From contig CAAEQN010000114.1 in NCBI GenBank assembly GCA_900758165.1, positions 10,972-74,971 on the forward strand: a stretch of 64,000 nucleotides of DNA, in the 5' to 3' direction. Each line of letters opens with the position of its first letter. Position 1 is the first letter of the stretch. Below the pieces are notes generated by a model. The model was not told the origin of the DNA and searched no databases. It was given only the letters and a program-made list of their open reading frames with translations. This DNA comes from Clostridia bacterium. Lineage in GTDB: Bacteria > Bacillota > Clostridia > TANB77 > CAG-508. The position numbers were made by a program, and so were the translations under genes. Shown one piece after another: positions 53,393 to 61,171 of the stretch.

Positions 53393-55018
53393 ATGAAATT
53401 ACAACATATAATAATAATTTTTCTTATAATAATAGTACCAATAGTTTTGGTATTATCAGCATATATTAATTCTAATATTAAAACAATAAAGAATCAAACT
53501 GCATATAAATCTTCTTTGATAAATTCAACATATGACTCTATAAAAGCTTTTCAATTGAATACAGCAAATAATATGTATTCTACAATTTCAAATTCAAAAA
53601 TAAGAGATATAGAAGCAGCAATTAATGTATTTTATAGTTCATTGGCAACAAGTTTGGGAACGAGTGGATATAGCCAAGATGATTTAAAGAGTTATGTTCC
53701 GTCTATAATATATACTTTATATGATGGGTATTATATTTATTCTAAATATTACGATACAGTAGAAAAAGATTATAAATATGGACTAAAACCATTTATAAGT
53801 TATTCTTGTAGATATGTAAAAGGAAGCAATTATGATTTCGTTGTAAATTATACACTAGATAATACAATTACAATTATAGGAAAAGTAAAAGGAGAATATG
53901 TTACAAAAACAGGACATCTGCTTTATCTAAAAGACAATAATGATATACCAAATGAAGAAATTTTAAAAGAAAGTTTAATAACGCTTGACGACAATAACAA
54001 TCAAGAATTTAAGGAATATGAATATACTATTTATAACAGTCAAAAAATATACAAAGAACCTAACGAAGATAAGTTTTTCTTTTATAGTAGCGAATATAAA
54101 AAGGATTATATATCTAACCAAAATGTATTATCGAATGTGAAGGTTTCTAATGGACATTTATATAGTACAAGTGCAAATAAATATTATACAGAAGCTAAAA
54201 TTTTTACTGATTGGGTAAATGAAAAATTAAGTGATATAACTCAAAAAGATGCGGTAGATGCTAGTGGAAATCAAATAAATGATTTTGCCACAAATATAGG
54301 AAATGAAAAGATATTTAAAATTTCAAATACTAATAATCCGTTGGCAACAAGTTCAACTTTTAATGAACATAGAATGAATGTTATAAGAAAATCATTAGAA
54401 GATAATGTAACAAAAGCAATAGCTGCTTTTTCAAAACATTCAACTATACAATATCAATTTGCAATGCCAAAATTAACTGAAGATGAATGGTATAAGATAG
54501 AGAATAATGTATGTATAATAACATTTTTACAAGGACTACCAATTGGTGGAAAAATGTTTAACCAATATTGTGTTGTCTCAAATGATACAAATAAAGAAAC
54601 AGTAGGAAACAATTCAGTATATATAATAGATACTACTGGAGAATATCATAAGCCAGGATGTAAGACTTTAATAAAAAGATTAGCAAACAACAATGCTAAT
54701 ATTTTACAAGCGTATCCAAGCAGTGAATTTAAAGTAAAGAAGATATCTTTAACAGGAGCTGACTCAAATGCACATACACAAATTACAGATTCTACAGACG
54801 GATTATATGCATACTTTTATCCGGAAGAATATACTGCATGTTACGATTGTATTGTAACTGCTTCAAATGTATATAGCACAGATGACATTATTAATGATAA
54901 AGTAAAAGATAATGAAGGAAATAAAATAAATATAACCAATATAAGAACCATATACTTAACAGCACTAGCTAGGTCTAGATATGATTTATACTTAACAAAT
55001 GGATATTTTGGATATTAA
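53393..55018 (+). CDS. TadG-like membrane-anchored surface protein
   Basis: 541 aa. One N-terminal membrane segment (about 5-25), then a large extracytoplasmic part. Landmarks are TYDSIKAFQLNTANNMYSTI, YVPSIIYTLYDGYYIYSKY near 105, and VTKAIAAFSKHSTIQYQFAMPKL near 340. Two paired Cys lie in a YHKPGCKTLIKRL region (near 424) and YTACYDCIVTAS (near 485), suggesting disulfides or metal binding. By size, position and architecture it is the TadG-type component at the end of the pilus locus; sequence similarity to TadG is not obvious, so the name is tentative. Confidence 0.65.
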   Translation: MKLQHIIIIFLIIIVPIVLVLSAYINSNIKTIKNQTAYKSSLINSTYDSIKAFQLNTANNMYSTISNSKIRDIEAAINVFYSSLATSLGTSGYSQDDLKSYVPSIIYTLYDGYYIYSKYYDTVEKDYKYGLKPFISYSCRYVKGSNYDFVVNYTLDNTITIIGKVKGEYVTKTGHLLYLKDNNDIPNEEILKESLITLDDNNNQEFKEYEYTIYNSQKIYKEPNEDKFFFYSSEYKKDYISNQNVLSNVKVSNGHLYSTSANKYYTEAKIFTDWVNEKLSDITQKDAVDASGNQINDFATNIGNEKIFKISNTNNPLATSSTFNEHRMNVIRKSLEDNVTKAIAAFSKHSTIQYQFAMPKLTEDEWYKIENNVCIITFLQGLPIGGKMFNQYCVVSNDTNKETVGNNSVYIIDTTGEYHKPGCKTLIKRLANNNANILQAYPSSEFKVKKISLTGADSNAHTQITDSTDGLYAYFYPEEYTACYDCIVTASNVYSTDDIINDKVKDNEGNKINITNIRTIYLTALARSRYDLYLTNGYFGY

Positions 55019-55074
55019 AATTATAATTTAGTAAATACTAAAAAAGCAAAAATGAAACAATAATGGAGAATAAT

Positions 55075-55947
55075 ATGATAGAAAAGGGGATAAATTTAGA
55101 AGAAGAGAAAGAAAAGATAAAGACAGAACTAGAAAAGCAAAGAGAAAAGTTACAAAATAAAATAATAATAGACGATCCAGAAGTAAAAATAACATTTAAA
55201 AGGCTATTAGCATACTTTATAATTTATAGCTTTTTAGGATTTATTGTAGAAACTATATTTGGAATGCTTACAAAAGGAGTTGTAGAAAGTAGACAAAGTT
55301 GTTTATATGGACCTTTTTGCTGTATCTATGGTTTAGGTGCAGCAATGATGATACCAGGGTTAAAACCATTTAAGAAAAAGAATTGGTCTTTATTTCTGGC
55401 AGGAGCAATAGAGGGCTCTATAGTGGAATACATTATAAGTTGGATAGGAGAAATGGTATTTCATATAAAATGGTGGGACTATTCCAACTTACCATTTAAT
55501 ATAAATGGTAGAATATGTTTAATATTTGCAGTATTCTGGGGACTTTTAGCACTTTTGTTAATGAGATTTTTAAATCCACATATAGAGAAGCTAATAGATA
55601 AAATGCCAAAAAAATGGTTTAATATTACTACTATAGCATTAACAGTATTTTTGTTAATAGATTTACTTGCTACAGCGTTTGCGTTACAAGTATTCTATAC
55701 AAGACTAACAAAAGAAAAAAATTTAGAATTAAAAATTAATAGTGCATTAATAGTAAACGAAAAGGTATTAGATACAAAATTTGTTAAATACTTATCAGAT
55801 AATGTATTTACAGATGAAAAAATGTTAAGAACATTCCCAAATATAAAGTTTGAAGACAAAAATGGGCATATAATTTGGGTAAAAGACATATTAACAGATA
55901 TTAAACCTTATTATTTTAAAATAAGTAATAAATTTAGATTAAAATAA
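55075..55947 (+). CDS. CmpB-type ('putative ABC transporter permease', PF06541-like) membrane protein
   Basis: About 290 aa from ATG 55075, which has TGGAG at proper spacing; an ATG 12 bases upstream would overlap that site. A charged coil (1-45) is followed by about five membrane segments: LLAYFIIYSFLGFIVETIFG (about 50-70), the Cys-bearing CLYGPFCCIYGLGAAMMI (about 80-98), then near 115-130, 150-170 and 185-205. The SRQSCLYGPF and EWxGxxVF-like blocks are family marks. Despite the name, no ATPase partner is near and transport is unproven. It ends 100 bases before a bidirectional terminator. Confidence 0.82.
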   Translation: MIEKGINLEEEKEKIKTELEKQREKLQNKIIIDDPEVKITFKRLLAYFIIYSFLGFIVETIFGMLTKGVVESRQSCLYGPFCCIYGLGAAMMIPGLKPFKKKNWSLFLAGAIEGSIVEYIISWIGEMVFHIKWWDYSNLPFNINGRICLIFAVFWGLLALLLMRFLNPHIEKLIDKMPKKWFNITTIALTVFLLIDLLATAFALQVFYTRLTKEKNLELKINSALIVNEKVLDTKFVKYLSDNVFTDEKMLRTFPNIKFEDKNGHIIWVKDILTDIKPYYFKISNKFRLK

Positions 55948-56042
55948 TATAATAATTGATAAAATTAGATAAAGTAATAAATTTAAATATAAAAATATAG
56001 AAATAATAAATATGACAACAATTAATTAATAAAAAGAAAAAA

Positions 56043-56090
56043 TAAAACGACTTAATTTAATAAATTCTGTCGTTTTACTTTTATTTTTAT
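56043..56090. terminator. Bidirectional terminator between CmpB-type gene and rpmE
   Basis: TAAAACGAC (56043-56051) and GTCGTTTTA (56069-56077), with T- and A-rich flanks on both sides. Confidence 0.7.
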
Positions 56091-56287
56091 TGAATTCCAT
56101 ATTTTTTCTTGAATTTGTCGGCTCTACTTCCAGATGTTTCTCTTTTTAAGTTTCCTGTCCAGAATGGATGACATTTTGAACATACATCAACTTTGATATC
56201 CTTTTTAGTTGAACCAGCTTTTATAACATTTCCACATGCACATGTGATTGTTGTCTCTTCATAATTTGGATGTAATCCTTCTTTCAT
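56087..56287 (-). CDS. rpmE: 50S ribosomal protein L31 (zinc-binding type)
   Basis: 66-aa ribosomal protein. MKEGLHPNYEETTITCACGN carries the first Cys pair and DVCSKCHPFWTG the second, so it is the zinc-binding (C+) form. AGGAGAGGTG precedes the ATG. It is transcribed toward the CmpB-type gene from a promoter at 56333-56361. In many clostridia rpmE is near the rho-prfA region; here it stands between membrane-protein genes. Confidence 0.97.
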   Translation of the reverse strand: MKEGLHPNYEETTITCACGNVIKAGSTKKDIKVDVCSKCHPFWTGNLKRETSGSRADKFKKKYGIQ

Positions 56288-56332
56288 TGTTAATTCACCT
56301 CTCCTTTTAAAAAATAAAAAATGCTAAATACT

Positions 56333-56361
56333 ATAATAACATAAATAAAGTTTATTTTCAA
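56333..56361 (-). promoter_or_regulatory. Promoter of rpmE
   Basis: On the minus strand: TTGAAA (56361-56356), 17-base spacer, TATTAT (56338-56333). It overlaps the tail of the region downstream of the 51-aa gene. Confidence 0.6.
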
Positions 56362-56376
56362 GTATTAATCTGCTTT

Positions 56377-56532
56377 TTATTCAATATTATTTTCTTTTTT
56401 TTCTTCCATATATTGCACAGTAGATTGTAATTCATTTTTTAATGAATATCTTTTTACTAATTTTGTTACAATATTAAATAAACATGCTAATATTAAAATT
56501 GCTAATAATAATTTTTTCCAAATTTTAGCCAT
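56377..56532 (-). CDS. 51-aa single-span membrane protein
   Basis: Small ORF, too short for usual gene calls, with TTAGGAGT before its ATG and a near-perfect promoter 35-60 bases further upstream. Sequence starts MAKIWKKLLLAILILACLFN, a basic end and one membrane helix (about 6-23), then a charged helical tail (KNELQSTVQYMEEKKENN). No family recognised. Expressed independently and possibly through rpmE (88-base gap). I regard it as real because promoter, ribosome site and helix all agree. Confidence 0.7.
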   Translation of the reverse strand: MAKIWKKLLLAILILACLFNIVTKLVKRYSLKNELQSTVQYMEEKKENNIE

Positions 56533-56566
56533 AATACTTACTCCTAATTAATTAAACTATATTACT

Positions 56567-56594
56567 ATTATACTATATTTCAGAATTTTGTCAA
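56567..56594 (-). promoter_or_regulatory. Promoter of the 51-aa membrane protein gene
   Basis: On the minus strand: TTGACA (56594-56589), 16-base spacer, TATAAT (56572-56567): consensus in both hexamers. Confidence 0.75.
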
Positions 56595-56628
56595 CCATTG
56601 AAAAGCTTTTAATAAACTAATTTTGGAT

Positions 56629-56658
56629 TTGTATATATTTATAAAAATTGTTTATAAT
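56629..56658 (+). promoter_or_regulatory. Promoter of the VanW-like gene
   Basis: TTGTAT, 18-base spacer, TATAAT, about 20 bases before the start codon; AGAGGTG follows. Confidence 0.55.
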
Positions 56659-56678
56659 AAATATAGAGGTGCATTTTT

Positions 56679-57383
56679 ATGAGCAACGATAATAAAAATC
56701 ATATATATATTTATATAGTAGTTGTTATAATTATTATAGCTGCTATATCGTTTTTTATAATAAAAAATGTAAATAATAAAAAAGAAGAGCAAAAAAATAA
56801 AAACGAATCTACTAATGTAACAAGACTTGCAACTAAAACAAATGTGCTTGAAGAAAATGAAAAGCTAAATGAAACAAATAATAAAATAGAAAACATTATA
56901 CAAAATGATATAAAAGAGAATACTGTAAAAGAAGAAGAGCTTTCAACATATTCTACAAAATTAACTTCTAGTACAGATGGAAGGTTAACAAACGTAAAAA
57001 TAACTTGTAATAAACTAAATGGAGTTACTGTAGCAGCTGGCGACACATTTTCTTTTTGTAAAACCACAGGACCTTCTAAAGCAGAAGAAGGGTATAAAGA
57101 GGCTACAGTATTTTTAAATGGAAAAGAAATACAAGCTCTAGGAGGCGGAAACTGTCAGGTTAGTAGCACATTATATAATGCGGTTTTAGCAGTAAAAGAG
57201 CTAGAAGTAGTAGAACGACATGAACATGGAAGAAAAGTACATTATGTTCCAGAAAATAAAGATGCAACAGTTTCTTATGGTTCACTAGACTTTAAATTTA
57301 AAAACAATACCCAAAACACTATAAAATTATATTTTACCACAGATGATAAAACTTTAACTGTAAGAATTGTAAAATTGGTTTAA
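56679..57383 (+). CDS. VanW-family protein
   Basis: 234 aa. N-terminal membrane segment (about 8-28), a charged linker (32-85), then the VanW domain (about 95-225). Landmarks: LNGVTVAAGDTFSFCKTTGPSKAEEGYKEA, NGKEIQALGGGNCQVSSTLYNAVL with the conserved GGGxCQxSTTLYNA-like core, and ERHEHGRKVHYVP near 186. VanW domains are common in surface or cell-wall proteins of spore formers; the activity is unknown. No G5 domain, so shorter than many relatives. Next gene is a carboxypeptidase, supporting a cell-wall role. Confidence 0.9.
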   Translation: MSNDNKNHIYIYIVVVIIIIAAISFFIIKNVNNKKEEQKNKNESTNVTRLATKTNVLEENEKLNETNNKIENIIQNDIKENTVKEEELSTYSTKLTSSTDGRLTNVKITCNKLNGVTVAAGDTFSFCKTTGPSKAEEGYKEATVFLNGKEIQALGGGNCQVSSTLYNAVLAVKELEVVERHEHGRKVHYVPENKDATVSYGSLDFKFKNNTQNTIKLYFTTDDKTLTVRIVKLV

Positions 57384-57459
57384 TGCATTAAACAAGTTAT
57401 TTGCATAAATTCTTCTAATATGAATATTATTTAATAATATTTGATTAGGAGGATTTTTT

Positions 57460-58731
57460 ATGTTATTAAGTAAAAAAATAAACAATTTACTCAAAACAAT
57501 TGCTATAAGTTTAATTCTAATATTCTGCAATGCTTTTACATATAATATATATTCAAATGATACAGCTTATGTTTGGGTAAACCAATCCGAGAAACTGCCT
57601 ACCGCTCAAACTAGTACATCTATCTTAAATAGTTCTGATGCAACCATTACAGACAACTCTTTAAATTTGGATTGTGGAGCAGCATGTTTAATAGAACAAT
57701 CAACAGGACTTGTAATTTATGATTATAACATGCATGAACAATTACGCCCTGCAAGTGTTACAAAAATAATGAGCCTTTTGTTAATAATGGAAGCATTGGA
57801 TTCTGGAAGAATAAATTTAACAGATAGAATTCCTTGCACAGAAGATGCAGCTAAAATGGGAGGTTCACAAATCTGGTTAGACGTTAGAGAAACATTAACC
57901 GTAGATGAAATGTTAAAAGCAATTTGTGTAGTATCGGCAAATGACTGTGTTGTTGCTATGGCAGATTATTTAGAAGGAAGCCAAGAAGCTTTTGTTAGAA
58001 AAATGAACGAAAAAGCAAAAGAACTAGGAATGAATGATACTTGCTTTAAAAATTGTCATGGAATAGATGAAGATGGACATCTTACATCTGCTTATGACAT
58101 AGCAATAATGTCAAGAGAACTATTGATAAATCATCCATCAATTACAAAATATACTACAATTTGGATGGATTCGTTAAGAGACGGAAAATCTAGTTTAGTA
58201 AATACTAACAAATTAGTACGTAATTATAATGGATGTACAGGATTAAAGACAGGGTCTACATCAATTGCTTTATACAATTTATCAGCTTCTGCGACCAGAG
58301 ACAATTTATCTCTAATTGGTGTAATATTAAAAGCACCAAATACAAAAACAAGATTTGCTATGGCACAAAAGTTATTAGATTATGGATTTAGCAATTATTC
58401 TATAACCAATTTTGGAAAAAAAGGTGATGTAGTAAAAAGTATAACTGTAAATAAAGGGACATCTAAATCTATTAATGTGGTATTAGAAAATGATTCACAA
58501 CTTCTTACTAAAAAGGGAAACAATAGTGAAATTTCTCAAGAAATAAATTTAAGTGATAGTGTAAATGCTCCTATTATAGAAGGGCAAAAATTAGGAGAGG
58601 TAACTTATAGTATTAATGGAAGTGTTGTATCAACAGTAAATCTAGTGGCAGAAAAAAATGTACCTAAATTAAACTTTTTTAGTATTTATAAAGAAACAAT
58701 GAATAAATGGTTTAATTTATATAGAGAATAA
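57460..58731 (+). CDS. dacF: D-alanyl-D-alanine carboxypeptidase (DacF-like)
   Basis: Trims stem peptides of peptidoglycan; the DacF subtype acts in spore cortex modification. 423 aa: signal peptide or anchor (about 7-27), then a peptidase S11 domain (about 65-325). It has SVTK (Ser99, Lys102), SAN (159-161) and KTG (263-265). The C-terminal beta domain (about 330-420) has GEVTYSINGSVVSTVNLVAEKNV. The gap between start and domain is long and Ser/Thr-rich. AGGAGG site. A strong terminator follows. Assignment to DacF rather than DacA/B rests on the sporulating context and is less sure than the enzyme class. Confidence 0.88.
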   Translation: MLLSKKINNLLKTIAISLILIFCNAFTYNIYSNDTAYVWVNQSEKLPTAQTSTSILNSSDATITDNSLNLDCGAACLIEQSTGLVIYDYNMHEQLRPASVTKIMSLLLIMEALDSGRINLTDRIPCTEDAAKMGGSQIWLDVRETLTVDEMLKAICVVSANDCVVAMADYLEGSQEAFVRKMNEKAKELGMNDTCFKNCHGIDEDGHLTSAYDIAIMSRELLINHPSITKYTTIWMDSLRDGKSSLVNTNKLVRNYNGCTGLKTGSTSIALYNLSASATRDNLSLIGVILKAPNTKTRFAMAQKLLDYGFSNYSITNFGKKGDVVKSITVNKGTSKSINVVLENDSQLLTKKGNNSEISQEINLSDSVNAPIIEGQKLGEVTYSINGSVVSTVNLVAEKNVPKLNFFSIYKETMNKWFNLYRE

Positions 58732-58752
58732 AATTTTGAAAAATAAATAAAC

Positions 58753-58792
58753 AAAAATACTTGAAAGTAAAAGCTTTCAAGTATTTTTGTGC
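58753..58792 (+). terminator. dacF terminator
   Basis: AAAAATACTTGAAAG (58753-58767) and CTTTCAAGTATTTTT (58774-58788), perfect 15-base stem, then GTGC. Confidence 0.85.
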
Positions 58793-58878
58793 TAAAAAGT
58801 TTCTTACCCTTTCTATTGAAAAAACGCAAAAAATGTAATATAATGTGGAAAAATAAAGAGAAATGAAGGTTTAAATTT

Positions 58879-60279
58879 ATGCAAAAAAATATTATAGAAG
58901 AACAAAATTATATACAAGAAGTGAATAAAATAAATACAGGAAAAAATTTAAAATATATAGTCTTAACAATGGGATGTCAGCTAAATGAGAATGATTCTGA
59001 AAAAATAGCTGGAATGATAGAACAGATGGGATATTCATTAACTAACAAAATAGAAGAAGCTAACTTAATAGTATTTAATACATGTTGTGTAAGAGAAAAT
59101 GCAGAGGATAAACTATTTGGAAAACTAGGAGAAGTAAAAAAATATAAGGAAAAAAACAACACTATAATTGCTATAGGTGGTTGCATGATGCAAGAAAAGC
59201 ACATTGTAGAAAAATTAAAAAGAAGCTATCCATTTTTTGATATAGTATTTGGAACACATACTTTACACAAGTTTCCAGAAGACGTTTATAATGTAATAAA
59301 AAATAGAAATAGAATTGAAGATATTTTAGATATAGATGGAGAAGTAATAGAAGGATTACCAATAAAGAGAAATGATAATATAAAAGCTTCTGTATCTATT
59401 ATGAATGGATGTAATAACTTTTGTACATATTGTATAGTTCCTTATGTAAGAGGAAGAGAAAGAAGTAGAAAAGCAGAAGATATTATTGCAGAAGTAAAAT
59501 GTTTAGCTAAAGAAGGTTATAAAGAAATAACATTATTAGGACAAAATGTTAATTCTTATATGAGAGTTGAAAGAGAAAGAGGAGAAAATGTTGGAGAAAT
59601 AAACTCTTTTGCTAAACTTTTAAGAGAAGTAAACAAAATAGACGGAATAGATAGAATACGTTTTATTTCTCCTCATCCAAAAGATTTTACAGATGATGTA
59701 ATAGATGCTATAAGAGACTGTAATAAAGTATGCAAAATAATACACTTGCCACTACAATCTGGAAGCACAGAAATTCTAAAAAAGATGAATAGAAAATATA
59801 GCAAAGAGCAATACTTAAATTTAGTAGAAAAAATGAAAGAAAGAATACCAGAAATAGTATTTTCAACAGATATTATAGTGGGATTTCCAGGGGAAACAGA
59901 AGAAAATTTTGAAGACACTTTAGATGTAGTAAAAAAAGTGTGTTTTGAGCAAGTTTATATGTTTATATATTCTAGAAGAGTAGGAACTCCGGCAGATAAA
60001 ATGGAAGACCAAATTCCAGAAAAGATTAAACATGAAAGATTTAATAGATTAAAAGAATTGGTAGAAAGCCAAATAAAGATAAATAATTTAAAATATATAG
60101 GAACTGTTCAAAAAGTATTAGTTGAAGGAAAAAGCAAGACAAATGAAAATATGCTAACAGGAAGAACTCAAACAAATAAAGTAGTAAATTTTGAAGGAAA
60201 AGACGATCTAATTGGAAAAGTTATTGAGTTAGAAATAGAATCTGAACACATGTGGTACTTAAAAGGAAAGATAATATAA
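58879..60279 (+). CDS. miaB: tRNA (N6-isopentenyl adenosine(37)-C2)-methylthiotransferase MiaB
   Basis: Radical SAM enzyme that adds a methylthio group to A37 of tRNAs reading UNN codons. 466 aa: UPF0004 domain with three cluster Cys (MGCQLNENDSE with Cys33, NTCCVREN, GGCMMQEK). The radical SAM motif is GCNNFCTYC (Cys178, Cys182, Cys185) followed by VPYVRGRERS. The C-terminal TRAM domain (about 400-465) ends KVIELEIESEHMWYLKGK. Upstream of the unknown HTH gene (14-base gap) and mutS, as the first gene of a probable operon; miaB-mutS order is seen in many Firmicutes. Confidence 0.97.
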   Translation: MQKNIIEEQNYIQEVNKINTGKNLKYIVLTMGCQLNENDSEKIAGMIEQMGYSLTNKIEEANLIVFNTCCVRENAEDKLFGKLGEVKKYKEKNNTIIAIGGCMMQEKHIVEKLKRSYPFFDIVFGTHTLHKFPEDVYNVIKNRNRIEDILDIDGEVIEGLPIKRNDNIKASVSIMNGCNNFCTYCIVPYVRGRERSRKAEDIIAEVKCLAKEGYKEITLLGQNVNSYMRVERERGENVGEINSFAKLLREVNKIDGIDRIRFISPHPKDFTDDVIDAIRDCNKVCKIIHLPLQSGSTEILKKMNRKYSKEQYLNLVEKMKERIPEIVFSTDIIVGFPGETEENFEDTLDVVKKVCFEQVYMFIYSRRVGTPADKMEDQIPEKIKHERFNRLKELVESQIKINNLKYIGTVQKVLVEGKSKTNENMLTGRTQTNKVVNFEGKDDLIGKVIELEIESEHMWYLKGKII

Positions 60280-60292
60280 TTAGGAGGAAAAA

Positions 60293-61153
60293 GTGGACAC
60301 TGAAGGATTAAAACAAAGAATATTAGCAGGAGAAGTCAGTTTAAGAGAATTAAGTAAACAAACTGGAATAGATAGAGAAAAATTAAAAGATATGTTTTTA
60401 GATATTTGCACAGAAGAAGAAAAGGTAAGATTTAGAGAAATACTAAAAGAAAATAAAAAAAATGGTGCAAATATAAAACTAGAAGGAAAGATAAAAGAAA
60501 TAGTAATACAAATTTTAAAAGGAGAGATAACTGCAAGAAAGGCTTCAGAGGAGTATGGAATAGATAGAGAAACTTTAAGAAGAAAAGCTGAAGAATTAGC
60601 AAATTCTTCTCCAGAATATATAAAATATTATATTGGATATAAAGAAAAAAGAGGAGACTACTCTGGAATAAACTTTAGAAGATTATTTGTGGAGATGATA
60701 GATACAGACATATCACAATCTGAAATGGCTGCAAAATATGGACTTCAGCCAAGAACAATTTCTAGAGAGCTAGAAAAACTAAAAAATAGTGAAGATGAAT
60801 TAGATAGAAAATTGTATCAAGCATCTAAAATTCATGCTGAAAACAAAATGAAACATAGAGAGCCAAATGAAGCTGATATGCAAATATATGAAGAAGTGTT
60901 AGAAGAAGTAAAGAAACACGATAAATTTATAACAATAGAAGTAGAATCCGAAACAGAAAAGAGGTTAAGAGAGTTAGAAGAATTTGAGTGTAATGTAGAA
61001 TCTTTAAGAAGTAAAGGATTAACAAATGAACAAATAGCAAAAGAAATGGGAGTTGGAGTAAGTACAGTAAGGAGAAGAGCTTTAGAATTAAGAGAAGCAA
61101 AAAACATAAGTAACCTGAAAAATGAAAACAATAAACAAGATAGAGAACAATAA
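60293..61153 (+). CDS. Protein with four helix-turn-helix repeats
   Basis: 286 aa, GTG start with perfect TAGGAGG. It contains four similar HTH-like segments: LRELSKQTGIDREKLKDMF (about 18-36), ARKASEEYGIDRETLRRKA (about 83-101), QSEMAAKYGLQPRTISREL (about 143-161) and NEQIAKEMGVGVSTVRRRA (about 244-262). Each has the A-x-x-x-G-[IL]-x-x-x-T[IVL] helix pattern of Psq/DeoR-like HTHs. The linkers are charged helices. No effector domain is visible. It lies between miaB and mutS with 13 and 18 bases on each side, so it is cotranscribed with DNA-repair and tRNA-modification genes. Could bind a repeated DNA motif; target unknown. Confidence 0.75.
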   Translation: MDTEGLKQRILAGEVSLRELSKQTGIDREKLKDMFLDICTEEEKVRFREILKENKKNGANIKLEGKIKEIVIQILKGEITARKASEEYGIDRETLRRKAEELANSSPEYIKYYIGYKEKRGDYSGINFRRLFVEMIDTDISQSEMAAKYGLQPRTISRELEKLKNSEDELDRKLYQASKIHAENKMKHREPNEADMQIYEEVLEEVKKHDKFITIEVESETEKRLRELEEFECNVESLRSKGLTNEQIAKEMGVGVSTVRRRALELREAKNISNLKNENNKQDREQ

Positions 61154-61171
61154 GAAAGGAAGTAAAAAAAT

